A stretch of 64,000 nucleotides of DNA from Haloplanus sp. CK5-1. GTDB lineage: Archaea; Halobacteriota; Halobacteria; Halobacteriales; Haloferacaceae. A model generated the notes under the pieces. The model was not told the DNA's origin. It searched no databases and was given only the letters and a program-made list of their open reading frames with translations. A program made the position numbers and the translations under genes. Numbering within the stretch: position 1 is the first letter of the stretch; each line of letters opens with the position of its first letter. The DNA lies in the NCBI RefSeq assembly GCF_037201915.1, contig NZ_CP147505.1:1984001-2048000 (forward strand), in the 5' to 3' direction. Of the stretch, positions 24,797 through 33,322 are shown in pieces.

Positions 24797-26341
24797 TTAC
24801 GCGCCCTCGATCGAGATGGAGACTAAACCTTCATGCTTGAGGTCATGAATGACTCCAAGGACTTCCGTCTGGTCCATCTCTAAGTCATCAGAAATCGACT
24901 TGATTACATCGCTGTTCGCACCCTTGTTTGCTTCCCCATCTAATATGAACTCGAATACACTCGCTTGTGTTGGATCGAGATGGTCCTCAGTGATAATGTC
25001 CGTAATCTCGGTGCGGATCGTTCGGCACTTCCGTGCCTGGTGCACGAGGTTTTCGACAGTCTCTGCTCGGGATACGGCTAGTTCAACTTCATTGAGTGAT
25101 TGGGCTTTTTGATCGATTCCGAATATCTCGGCCAGTTCTTTTCCGGTTTGGATTTCATGTTCAATTCTATTTCTGAGGCCCTTGAGTTCCTGTTCTGCCT
25201 TTTCAATCAGTTCGGAGAAACCCTCCTGTGCTTCGTCGTAGTCCTCTATATCCCCACTGAGTATCTTGTCACGGGTAGCGAGAAGATCACTATGTTTAGT
25301 ATCAATTCTCGATAAGGACGTTTGGATAAAATCGAGCGACTCCGTCGAGTTATCGGGTACTCCAAATCGACTGACAGACTCGGTAGCAACGTCGTTCATC
25401 ACATCGAAAATAGAGAGGACCTCACGACAACCAGTAACTACATCATCAACAGTTTCGGCGGCTCGTAATCTGTTTTCTAGCTCATCTTGTCCGGTGTCGG
25501 TTGGAGAACCCACTGACACTTCGATCAGTAACTCGTATCGTTCGTGGAGTTCAGATACGACATTCCCGGCGTCTGAGAGAGTCTTGTCTGCTTCGAGGAC
25601 ACGCTCGCGAGCCAGTGTCGTGAACTGATCGAAGGCATTCGCGTCGTCGACAATTGATTGGATCCGGTCGAAGAGTAAATCATCAATACGGGTACGAACA
25701 CTCGATCCCAACGGCTCTGGGAGGTCACTGTTCCAGGGATACGGCCACCGCTCTGCAATATCTTCCAGCTCATCCGCGATATTATCAATCCTATCAACGT
25801 TACTTACATCGACCAGTTCTTCTTTGATCAACCGAGCTATTGAGGTGTGTACCGTCCCTCCATCAGCATTGATTGACTGCAAGGCGGTTTTTGCAGTGTC
25901 AATGGCTGAGTTAACTCGATCGACATCTTGTTCGACAACCTCAATCAACTCTTCTCTGATATTCTCATCAAGGGGGCCTGTTCCAGCGTTAACCAACCAA
26001 TCTTCGATATCTTCGACCGTTTTTTCAGCCTCGGGATGATGGAGGACACTTCGAAAGTCTGCCACAAAGTCCTCAAGAGCATCTTCGAATCCACCTGGTT
26101 TGAACGATGCGGAGCCCGCAACGAGATTTTCGAAGACATCTCCCAATGAGCGATCGAAGGCCTCTCGTACCATCTTCTGCTCTTCTTTGTCGAGATTATC
26201 CAGTGTCGACCTCGTTTCTTCGTCCAACTCGTCAAGGGTGTCTTCAAGATCATCCAATGCAGTCTTCTCGTCGTGGATGTCTTGCTCTACCTCTAGCGCC
26301 TTCTCAAGAGTGCTGAGGGTGTCTGGACTAGCATCACTCAT
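24797..26341 (-). CDS. Coiled-coil protein with C-terminal winged helix, third gene of the ATPase operon
   Basis: About 514 residues from ATG 26341 (MSDASPDTLSTLEKALE); an ATG 21 bases upstream is an alternative. Nearly all helical: an acidic coiled coil at residues 10-70, further heptad-like regions around 330-420, and a C-terminal winged-helix pattern (about 460-514: DPTQASVFEFILDGEANKG, EMDQTEVLGVIHDLKHEGL). No enzymatic motif is visible. Its start overlaps the end of the 551-aa gene by eight bases. Helical scaffold plus winged helix next to an ATPase suggests a complex that loads on or senses DNA, loosely like kleisin or MukE-type partners; that is inference. Confidence 0.7.
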   Translation of the reverse strand: MSDASPDTLSTLEKALEVEQDIHDEKTALDDLEDTLDELDEETRSTLDNLDKEEQKMVREAFDRSLGDVFENLVAGSASFKPGGFEDALEDFVADFRSVLHHPEAEKTVEDIEDWLVNAGTGPLDENIREELIEVVEQDVDRVNSAIDTAKTALQSINADGGTVHTSIARLIKEELVDVSNVDRIDNIADELEDIAERWPYPWNSDLPEPLGSSVRTRIDDLLFDRIQSIVDDANAFDQFTTLARERVLEADKTLSDAGNVVSELHERYELLIEVSVGSPTDTGQDELENRLRAAETVDDVVTGCREVLSIFDVMNDVATESVSRFGVPDNSTESLDFIQTSLSRIDTKHSDLLATRDKILSGDIEDYDEAQEGFSELIEKAEQELKGLRNRIEHEIQTGKELAEIFGIDQKAQSLNEVELAVSRAETVENLVHQARKCRTIRTEITDIITEDHLDPTQASVFEFILDGEANKGANSDVIKSISDDLEMDQTEVLGVIHDLKHEGLVSISIEGA

Positions 26342-27989
26342 CGTTGACCTCCATGTGTTCACTTAGAGTCTGAAGTTGGGTCCGTCTGCTTTCACGTTCT
26401 GTTTCGAGTTCGCCAATTTCACCAGCGAGCCGTTCCAGCTGATCAACAACTTGGAATACCTCGTCAATGTCTTGGCGTGCATCTGTTAACATTTCATCCC
26501 ACTCATCCTGAATATCGCGGATATCGTCTGCTTTATTCGAGAAATCAAGGCCAGGGAGTTCTGATTTCACTTCTTCGAGAACTGTCTCGCACCTTTCCTC
26601 GACCGTATCTTTTACAGCGTCTTTTCGCGGGAGATCGATATTCACCGAACTGGCCTCGATCGTCGCATATGCAGAGTCAATGTCGTCTATCTTCGTTTTT
26701 GTCCGGTCGGCGAGACTCTGGAAACGATTCGTGTGTTCGCCGAGGTCTGTTTCTCGGGATTCGAGTTCTTGACGTCGGTCGTCGATATTCTCCTGAAGGG
26801 TCGAATACAGACTAGAACGTCCCTCACGATCGTATCCAAGCACGAATTTTGCAGTGGGTTGTGAAATCCGGTCTGCGACCCGACAGAACTCTCGGAGATC
26901 ACCGACGACACTAGAGTCGTGTTGGATTTTCCCACTGGGATACACCGAGCTATGGTCTTCAATACGATCGTATACTGAATCGAGTTGATCGATCGTCTCA
27001 TCAAGAGATTCTTTTGCTTGGTCGTACTCAACATTGATTTTGTCTTTCTTATCTTGGATGACCTGAATCGCATCGACCATTCGAACTAGCAAGTCTGCGA
27101 GATTAGATCCAGTACCGTCATATTGGTTCGAGAGAACTCGAAGGAGGCCTGGCTCTTGCATGTATGTTGTTGCCAAATCTGCGCGAGGCGAAAGCCGGTT
27201 GAGTTTCGTTCGGAGATTTAGCGTATCGGCCTCCTCTGCCTTTTGAATCGCCGTGGTGAATTCCGAACGGAAGTCGTTCTGCCGCTGATCGTATCCGTAT
27301 TCAATGATACGCGTGTAACCACCCCCACCCCCCGAAATTGGGCCCAGATATTTTTTAGAGTCTAGACCTCGGTCACGCGCTGTCTCAAAGAACCTAAGAC
27401 ACCTATCTCGTTCTTCGGAAGCGGCACGTGCCAACAGTAGATAATCGACACGGGCGTTCTGGGAGGCTGTCAACCGATTCTCGAACAAATCGAATAGCTC
27501 TGTAGAGCTTTGATCTCCCAAGGTGACGGGAAAGAGTGTTTTGAGATTCTCCTGGAACTCGTCCGTCTGCTGTTCAATCCTCGTTGCGAAGTACTCGTTG
27601 AGCTTTTCGATGTAGTAATCAATTTTCCGAACACCCTCGTCGGCGATGTCGTCTCGACTGATCGTCTCCGGGATGGGGGCTGTCTGATCTAGTTCTAGTA
27701 GATTGTACAGAAGACTGGTCGCAAAGGTGTCCAACCGTCGTTCGTCGAGTGTTGTGACTTGGAGCTGATCGAGTTCGGCGGCTACTTGAATACGTTCGTC
27801 GCTGTTGGAAATGACCTCCTGAGTGGCAGTCTCGACATCCTGGATGTCGTCGTCGTTCCCGAGGAGTACGATCGCGAATATACAATTTGGCTCAAGCGCG
27901 TCTTTGGCGACTTTATCCTGTAAAAACGGCTGAACCAGGGATTCAAGCGCCGGCTCTTCGGCCGGAACGGGATAGAGTGAAGAGTTCAT
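26334..27989 (-). CDS. Long helical protein, second gene of the ATPase operon
   Basis: 551 residues, starting MNSSLYPVPAEEPALESLVQ. The N-terminal third has a possible alpha/beta unit (CIFAIVLLGNDDDIQDVETA). A Gly-rich loop GPISGGGGGYTRIIEYGY lies at about 210-227. The rest is mostly heptad-rich helix, strongest at about 315-350, 420-450 and 480-545 (QVVDQLERLAGEIGELETER). No Walker or nuclease motif is seen. It overlaps the ATPase stop by four bases (ATGA) and the next gene by eight, so stoichiometric expression is likely. I do not recognise a family. Together with the next gene it could form a heterodimeric coiled-coil assembly. Confidence 0.7.
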   Translation of the reverse strand: MNSSLYPVPAEEPALESLVQPFLQDKVAKDALEPNCIFAIVLLGNDDDIQDVETATQEVISNSDERIQVAAELDQLQVTTLDERRLDTFATSLLYNLLELDQTAPIPETISRDDIADEGVRKIDYYIEKLNEYFATRIEQQTDEFQENLKTLFPVTLGDQSSTELFDLFENRLTASQNARVDYLLLARAASEERDRCLRFFETARDRGLDSKKYLGPISGGGGGYTRIIEYGYDQRQNDFRSEFTTAIQKAEEADTLNLRTKLNRLSPRADLATTYMQEPGLLRVLSNQYDGTGSNLADLLVRMVDAIQVIQDKKDKINVEYDQAKESLDETIDQLDSVYDRIEDHSSVYPSGKIQHDSSVVGDLREFCRVADRISQPTAKFVLGYDREGRSSLYSTLQENIDDRRQELESRETDLGEHTNRFQSLADRTKTKIDDIDSAYATIEASSVNIDLPRKDAVKDTVEERCETVLEEVKSELPGLDFSNKADDIRDIQDEWDEMLTDARQDIDEVFQVVDQLERLAGEIGELETERESRRTQLQTLSEHMEVNDE

Positions 27990-29650
27990 CGGGGATCCTC
28001 CTGAATAGTGTCACCGAATTCTTGCAACCGATCTGATGCAGCCTGCATATTCTCCAGCATCGTAACTAGTTCCTGATACTGGTCGTCCGTGTTCGTTTCG
28101 TGTCCTGCAAAACTCAATCGTGGATTCGTAATGAGACTCGGGAATGCTAGACTCGGCGTCTTCAGGCCAATCGATACGTAAGAATCCATCGTGGAGGATT
28201 CGCTCGTCGAAAAGAGGTCGAAGAAGTCAGCGAAGTCTTGATATATATCTTGTGCGCTCATTTGATCAAGACTCTGCGTGACATCATAGAGGAACTCAAT
28301 AGTCTCCTCTTCCTCGTTACCTAATTCTTCAAGAGCAATATCGTGCATCCGGCGAACGAGCGGACGAAGGATCATATCAACAGCCCTATCTCCTTGTGCT
28401 GGGGCTGGACTCATGATCTGTCCGAAGACCATTTCTCCGTCTTCGTCAGCGATACTTTGGAGTACCCTCTCTCCAAATTGTGAGAGCTGCGAATCAGATA
28501 CTCCGGAGTGATACGCATCCAAGTCCGTTAATCCCTTTTCAATTGTTCTGTATACCTCTCCGACAGGTGTTAGATGTGTGTCACAAAGCGCGAAATCGGT
28601 AGCTTCTGACTGAAGTGCAGACTGGAAGGCCGCCGGTTCATCAAATTCGCTAAGCTGATGGGGTGAAGGAGTGGTGAGGAGGGCCGCGATACGATCGCGT
28701 GATTTGTTGCTGAGTTCGTCGAGATATGAGTCCAGACTCTCTCTATCCAAGACTTCAACACGGGAAATTTGTTGCGTTGCAATATCGAAAAGACGGTTGT
28801 AGTTGCCTTCAACACCGTCTCCGAGGTTAGCTTTTGCATCGAGAGCCGATTGTAGCCAGCCGGGGCGTCCCCGTGAGTGCCACCAAGCGTAGTTTTCGGT
28901 CCCGGCAGACAAGTCACGTTCGAGGATTTGGTGAACTTGTCTCGGACGGATAATCGGCAGATTGATGCTCTGGACTCGCCGCGCTTCTGCTTCACCAAGT
29001 TCGTGAGCGCTGGCGTAGCCAAACGCGCCGATCATGTATACTCGGGAAGTCCCTTTGTCAATTTCGTCGACGACCTCTCGGAGAGGGCCAGTCGTTCCTT
29101 CCGTGTGTTCATCTAGCCGTTTATATCCCTCTTCCATCTCGTCGACAAGAACAATGAGTTCGTTTTCCTTCGACGCAATCTGTTCAGGGTCCTCCACTCC
29201 AAGTTCCGAGAAATACTCGTCGGGAGTGGGTCGCTGGCGGGCTCTCGGTAGATAGTCGTCGGTATCGAAGGTCTCGTTCTGTTCGATCTTGTTGCGTATC
29301 TCTCGGAGCCTCTCGATACAGATATCCTCAAAGTATCCATGGAGATTCGATTGATGGATGATACCGTGTCCGTCGGCTTCGGCTCGCTGGACGAGTTCGT
29401 CAATGAGATCACTAAGATCAAGATAGATAGCTGGCTTGGCCTGGTCTTGCCAAGCATATCTGAATCCGTGTAGGAGTAGCAAGCTCTTGCCTGCCCCAAT
29501 AGCTCCCACGGCGTATGTGGCCTCAACTGGGTCGGGGAACTGTTCGATGTTCGCTTCGACCGTTTCTCGGCACAGTCTGTGTCTCTTAGTCAGGTCTTTC
29601 CACTCGACATTCAGCGTCGCTGTACGTTTTATCCCTCTACTTTTGCTCAT
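27986..29650 (-). CDS. P-loop ATPase, first gene of a four-gene operon
   Basis: 554 residues, MSKSRGIKRTATLNVEWKDL. Walker A is GAIGAGKSLLLLHG at about 49-62. Walker B is ELIVLVDEMEEGYKRLDEH near 165-183, where D-E-M-E carries the catalytic acid. A sensor-1-like strand VYMIGAFGYAS follows at about 204-214. This is an AAA+/STAND-type layout with the ATPase in the N-terminal half and a mostly helical C-terminal half. The family is not one I can name; it is not SMC-like because Walker A and B are only about 110 residues apart. The TATA box about 26 bases before the ATG makes the operon leaderless. It lies beside restriction genes, so a role in defence is plausible but unproven. Confidence 0.75.
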   Translation of the reverse strand: MSKSRGIKRTATLNVEWKDLTKRHRLCRETVEANIEQFPDPVEATYAVGAIGAGKSLLLLHGFRYAWQDQAKPAIYLDLSDLIDELVQRAEADGHGIIHQSNLHGYFEDICIERLREIRNKIEQNETFDTDDYLPRARQRPTPDEYFSELGVEDPEQIASKENELIVLVDEMEEGYKRLDEHTEGTTGPLREVVDEIDKGTSRVYMIGAFGYASAHELGEAEARRVQSINLPIIRPRQVHQILERDLSAGTENYAWWHSRGRPGWLQSALDAKANLGDGVEGNYNRLFDIATQQISRVEVLDRESLDSYLDELSNKSRDRIAALLTTPSPHQLSEFDEPAAFQSALQSEATDFALCDTHLTPVGEVYRTIEKGLTDLDAYHSGVSDSQLSQFGERVLQSIADEDGEMVFGQIMSPAPAQGDRAVDMILRPLVRRMHDIALEELGNEEEETIEFLYDVTQSLDQMSAQDIYQDFADFFDLFSTSESSTMDSYVSIGLKTPSLAFPSLITNPRLSFAGHETNTDDQYQELVTMLENMQAASDRLQEFGDTIQEDPR

Positions 29651-29670
29651 GCGTAATCATGTTGACAGCC

Positions 29671-29680
29671 TATTATAAAC
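29671..29680 (-). promoter_or_regulatory. TATA box of the four-gene ATPase operon
   Basis: On the minus strand, GTTTATAATA is centred about 26 bases before the ATG at 29650. In archaea transcription starts roughly 25 bases after the TATA box, so the mRNA would be leaderless or nearly so. The surrounding 29651-29700 stretch is AT-rich. Confidence 0.6.
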
Positions 29681-30128
29681 GTGCTTGATAAAATGTGGAC
29701 AATATGCCGCGACCATATAGTCCAAAATATCACTTCTGGAACGAGTGAACGCAGACGCTCAGAAGATCGCCCAATAACGACCAACGCTCTTCCGTAGGAG
29801 ATTCTTGATTGAATTCGCGCTTGAATCTCCATAGCTGTACGTGGCGTGGCCCCCGGCTCTCCGCAGAGAACTCAGTCCGAGACACTCAACGCGGAACCGC
29901 AAGAAGGCACGTCATCGACAATGTGCTACGCAAGAGCGAACGACCAATCTTTCAAAGGGAGATCGCTACTGAATCCAACTCTGGAACTTAATTCAAGATG
30001 TATAGTGAATGTGCTGACCTAACAGCTGTTTCACCCGTGGTTGAGTGAAAAGAACAAGGGCTGCTGTTGGCTGCATCCCCTGTATCCAGCACTTCAGTAT
30101 GGTCAGCTGTTGACCGGTTCGACAGGAC
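29681..30128. other. Gene-free stretch upstream of the ATPase operon
   Basis: No convincing gene: the few short frames have poor composition. It lies between the ATPase promoter and the stop of a zinc-binding protein gene, both on the minus strand. I see no insertion-sequence ends or strong hairpin here. Confidence 0.4.
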
Positions 30129-30764
30129 CTAGTAATCAACTCTCTGGGCTCGCGTAAGCGTAATAGACTCGATCTCTTCACGATGGATGTCCTCCTCAAG
30201 CCCGTTCTCACTCACTACTCGTAGCACTCCTTCAGGACCACCGCGAATCGCCTCGGCACCCGCCGCGAAGTACTTCGAGCGACCATCGTTACCCCAGACT
30301 TCGACGCGGATCTCTGCACCCTCAACGTCACTACCCCATTGCCGCTCAACATATATCTCCCAGCACTCGCTACAGACCGCTTTGGCCTGTTTCTCTAGAT
30401 TCCCGCTGAATGAGTCCGGTTCGAATGATAAGGAATGATGGAGTGCCTCGCTGCAAACGCACTCAGCCGACGTGATCTCTCCTCCCTCATCCCGTTCAAC
30501 TCGAACCAGACAGCCGTTTACGCCGGCCATAGAATCGTCGTTGAGATCAACGTATGGCCGATCAAGCCGATTCTGACAGTGTCGACACGTAATGTCCTCT
30601 GCTGTAACGTCTTCATCTAGTTCGAAGTGCTCTCCCTCGATCGGTAAGCGCACTTCATCACAGAGACTCGACCATCCGAATCCGGTACTCGGGGGCATAT
30701 GATTGTTGTAGAAGACGTGCGTAAGCTCGTCGTCAGTCGTCCAGCGATAGGGTGTCGGGTACAT
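30129..30764 (-). CDS. Zinc-binding hypothetical protein (211 aa)
   Basis: From ATG 30764: MYPTPYRWTTDDELTHVFYN. Two zinc-type Cys pairs are visible, TCRHCQNRL (about residue 60) and ECVCS...VCSECWEIYVERQ (about 103-135), followed by a beta-rich C-terminus with IRVEVWGNDGRSKYF. A 65-residue upstream extension of the frame is of poor composition and overlaps another gene's promoter, so it is rejected. The Cys pairs suggest a split zinc ribbon. It is the most downstream gene of a same-strand cluster of small zinc-ribbon proteins of plasmid type. Family not recognised. Confidence 0.65.
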   Translation of the reverse strand: MYPTPYRWTTDDELTHVFYNNHMPPSTGFGWSSLCDEVRLPIEGEHFELDEDVTAEDITCRHCQNRLDRPYVDLNDDSMAGVNGCLVRVERDEGGEITSAECVCSEALHHSLSFEPDSFSGNLEKQAKAVCSECWEIYVERQWGSDVEGAEIRVEVWGNDGRSKYFAAGAEAIRGGPEGVLRVVSENGLEEDIHREEIESITLTRAQRVDY

Positions 30765-30846
30765 AGCGTGAACACCCTCCCACAGAGACAATAAAACCGA
30801 CTCCAACGAGGGTCCGTCTGCGAGACGACAGTGACAATTGGTTTCC

Positions 30847-31242
30847 CTACGCAAGGTGGGAGACGTCTGCAGGCTCGTCGACATCGTCGAACTCGCCTCG
30901 CTCAACCGGCTCCCAGTCGTCGCCAGGTTCCGGACTCCACCAATCGACCTCGTAGGCACCCGGTGCGCCGAAGACCTTCACCCGCGCCGATCCATCCGGA
31001 ATGTCGCGACGGAGCTTCTCGTCAACGTGGAGATTCCAGGTCGAATCGGTGTCGAAGCAGGCGAGGACGGCCTCCTCGTAGCCGCGTGTCTCTCGGGATT
31101 CCTGGAGTTCGACCTGCGTGTTGCAGTTCTTGCAGAACACACCTTCGAACGGAATGTGACTGAATACCTCGTGCCCGCAGACGGGACACCAGAGGAACTC
31201 GAACAGTGCTTCGCTGTGCCGGTCGATGATTTCCAGACTCAT
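30847..31242 (-). CDS. Zinc-ribbon protein (131 aa), DUF7567-like
   Basis: MSLEIIDRHSEALFEFLWCP opens the protein; the zinc ribbon is CPVCGHE (19-25) with CKNCNTQ (about 37-43). The remainder is an acidic domain with EAVLACFDTDSTWNLHVDE and VKVFGAPGAYEVDWWSPEPG. From memory this resembles small haloarchaeal plasmid proteins listed as DUF7567, usually next to the following gene's family, as here. Probably contacts nucleic acid or protein partners through the ribbon; no activity is known. Confidence 0.7.
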   Translation of the reverse strand: MSLEIIDRHSEALFEFLWCPVCGHEVFSHIPFEGVFCKNCNTQVELQESRETRGYEEAVLACFDTDSTWNLHVDEKLRRDIPDGSARVKVFGAPGAYEVDWWSPEPGDDWEPVERGEFDDVDEPADVSHLA

Positions 31243-31320
31243 CTGTGTATCTGGCCCGATTGAGACGGGCCACCCATTCCGGCTAAGAAATAAACGTCAC
31301 CGCAGATACGCTCCCATCAA

Positions 31321-31686
31321 TCACCGTTCGGCGGCGTACACGATTCTCGAGGATGCTTCGTACCCACAGTTCCGGCACTCAAACCAGCGCTGGACCTTGG
31401 CGCCGTCAGCCGTTTTTCCACCGATTGCCACGTCGTTGTTCGGACACTCGGGACAACTCAGTTCGGGCGCTGGCCGTTTCCGGAGCTCGTCACGGAACGC
31501 TTTCGCGTCCTTCGTCTCGTACCCCCGCGACCACACTGGGTAGCCGTCGACGAGGATTACGCCACGCCACTTGTAACGGTAGGAGTCCGGTGCTCGGTGT
31601 AAGACCGCCCGAGCGCCGGTCTCGGTGTTTTGATACTCGAGTGTGGGCGTGCGGCTCTCGCGCTGCCAGTTTGTGATTTGAGGCAT
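31321..31686 (-). CDS. Zinc-ribbon protein (121 aa), DUF7568-like
   Basis: Starts MPQITNWQRESRTPTLEYQN. The N-terminal half is a small beta domain (TGARAVLHRAPDSYRYKWRG, GYPVWSRGYETKDA). The C-terminal half is a ribbon CPECPNNDVAIGG...FECRNCGYEASSRIVY, similar in layout to the TFIIS-type ribbon, where the last Cys pair follows a W/F. It begins three bases after the stop of the preceding gene-family member in the minus-strand cluster. From memory it matches a haloarchaeal family called DUF7568. Function unknown. Confidence 0.7.
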   Translation of the reverse strand: MPQITNWQRESRTPTLEYQNTETGARAVLHRAPDSYRYKWRGVILVDGYPVWSRGYETKDAKAFRDELRKRPAPELSCPECPNNDVAIGGKTADGAKVQRWFECRNCGYEASSRIVYAAER

Positions 31687-31689
31687 CTG

Positions 31690-32175
31690 TTAGAAGTGGA
31701 CGTCTGCGGGCACGATCCAGAGTTCTTCACTCTCCTCGAGGACTCGATCCAGCTGCTCACGGTGGCGAATACCGTTCGCGTATTCGTTGTACAGGAAGAT
31801 CGTCGGGCCGTCGTACGCACCGACCTGGTGGAAGGCGTGCCGGGCGAGGTCCTCGTCGCGCATAATCTCCTCGTCGGAGAGCTCCTCGATGGCTTCTTTT
31901 ATTCGGTCGAGGTTGCGCTCGAACTCTTCTTTCGTCGCCTCCCAGCCACGTTCGAGCAGGTCTTGGCCGTCATCGGAGTCGATGGGGGCCGCAGTCGGCA
32001 ACTCACCCCATCGCGCCTTCCCTGCAACGGATGTGTCCTCCTCGTCGAAGGTCACGTAGTAATCGAAAACGGCGCCGGCGTGTGGGTCCGCGCCGACCAG
32101 GCGGTCGAACACCGTCTTTCCGGTGGCCAGTGCGTCGTCGTGGGTCGATTCTTCTACCAGAGCGTAAATTACCAT
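31690..32175 (-). CDS. Hypothetical acidic helical protein (161 aa)
   Basis: From ATG 32175: MVIYALVEESTHDDALATGK; ATG 32181 two codons upstream is equally possible. Strands and helices alternate in the first half (FDYYVTFDEEDTSVAGKARW), then a long acidic helix (RNLDRIKEAIEELSDEEIM) and a C-terminal ATIFLYNEY-like stretch. It ends three bases before the DUF7568-like start on the same strand, so the two are co-transcribed. No known motif. The upstream leader contains the GC-rich element shared with 24112-24150. Confidence 0.65.
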   Translation of the reverse strand: MVIYALVEESTHDDALATGKTVFDRLVGADPHAGAVFDYYVTFDEEDTSVAGKARWGELPTAAPIDSDDGQDLLERGWEATKEEFERNLDRIKEAIEELSDEEIMRDEDLARHAFHQVGAYDGPTIFLYNEYANGIRHREQLDRVLEESEELWIVPADVHF

Positions 32176-32221
32176 GTGCATCTCGAACACCTCGAAACGC
32201 CGACGCACCGGGAATCGTTGC

Positions 32222-32262
32222 TCGCTCCAGCTGCGCCGGCACCCATCGCCGGCGCTCGAAAA
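32222..32262. repeat. Conserved GC-rich element, copy 2
   Basis: GCGCCGGCACCCATCGCCGG matches copy 1 at 24112-24150 with one or two changes. It lies between the 161-aa gene and its upstream neighbour, mirroring copy 1's position relative to the decayed fragment and the 190-aa gene. Confidence 0.5.
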
Positions 32263-32285
32263 ACTCTCCTCGTGACGGCGGATTC

Positions 32286-32708
32286 TCAGGACTCGTCCGC
32301 TCGTTCGACAGTGATGGTCAGGTCGCCCGACGCGTAGTCTGCCTCGAAGTCGACCGCGAACGCGTCCGACTCGTAGGCGGCGTGGTAGGCGCGGTGGCGT
32401 TCGAGCGAGCCAGTCGCCTTGAAGTGGAAGAACGCGGCCGCCGTGTAGGGCTTGCTCTGTGTTTCGACCTGCGACTCGACGGATGCGGGGAGCGCGATTT
32501 GGGGCGTTTCCGTGTCGATACTCGCAGCGAACTCCTTCGCTTCCTCGACGGTTGCTTGCGAATGTGCCGGTGTCTCGCCGGTCAGCACGTTCACCGGAGT
32601 TTCCGTGTCGTCGGTGAACAGGACGTCTTCGAAAGTGTGTGTTCCGAGGATCGCCTCGGGGCCTAGCTCACAGTCTTCGAATGGGTCGCTTGATGATTGC
32701 TCGGACAT
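32286..32708 (-). CDS. Hypothetical acidic protein (140 aa)
   Basis: MSEQSSSDPFEDCELGPEAI at the N-terminus, then a domain with AAAFFHFKATGSLERHRAYH and a C-terminal pair of strands DFEADYASGDLTITVERADES. A decayed paralogue survives at 24176-24322, showing that this family was present at least twice in the region. First gene of the minus-strand zinc-ribbon cluster. No catalytic motif recognised. Confidence 0.68.
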   Translation of the reverse strand: MSEQSSSDPFEDCELGPEAILGTHTFEDVLFTDDTETPVNVLTGETPAHSQATVEEAKEFAASIDTETPQIALPASVESQVETQSKPYTAAAFFHFKATGSLERHRAYHAAYESDAFAVDFEADYASGDLTITVERADES

Positions 32709-32927
32709 GGAATCACGAAGCCACAGTGGGGGCTCAAGCCATCAGCCCCCGATATACGGCTCCCGTTCACCCGACAGGTGACTGATCAACAGTTACTCGT
32801 CGATCGGTTCGAGCCCGCTAAGATCGGCATGCAGGACTTCGCCATCGCGAACGACGTACCGCTTTGCGAGGACTGGGATTCGACACTTCGTATACCCGGT
32901 CGTTTGGCCCCGTTGAAATCCTATAAG

Positions 32928-33263
32928 TTGATACTCTCGTCACTGAAACAGCCAATAGGTAGGACTGCATACGACGAACGCGGGCTATCCCCTCGAACAA
33001 TCGCCTACGAACTCGGTTTCTCGAAGAGCCGCGTGACCGTCCACATGGAACGCCTCGGCGTAATCCATCGGCACAGACATGAACAAACGCATCGGCGGCT
33101 CTACGACTAAGAGGAACTCTCACCCGAGGAAATTGCGGCCCGTGAAGGATTCAACTGTTCCCCGACTACCGTCCGGAAATGGCTCGCTCACCACGACCTG
33201 ATTGATTCCGACACCGAACAAATCGCCCACGGTCGCTTGGATAAACTCGGACAAGCAAACTAA
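32928..33263 (+). pseudogene. Double helix-turn-helix gene with a TAA nonsense codon
   Basis: One frame encodes two HTH motifs: AYDERGLSPRTIAYELGFSK with SRVTVHMERLGVIHRH, then LYD, TAA (33108-33110), then EELSPEEIAAREGFNCSP and TTVRKWLAHHDLIDSD to a final TAA at 33261-33263. The second motif reads on perfectly after the stop, so a single base change in a glutamate-like codon (GAA to TAA) is the simplest explanation. The start is uncertain; TTG 32928 is the nearest in-frame candidate, and the 32709-32927 stretch has no other gene. This may be a transposase-type or regulator HTH protein. Confidence 0.7.
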
Positions 33264-33322
33264 CCAATCGGCAATCTGTCCGATAACCTCTAAACAGTTC
33301 AGCCTAATCTTCTGATTAACAA

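Noticed and set aside
27986-29650. SMC/MukB-type ATPase
   Set aside because: Walker A and B lie about 110 residues apart without an intervening long coiled coil or ABC signature, so it is an AAA+/STAND-like ATPase.
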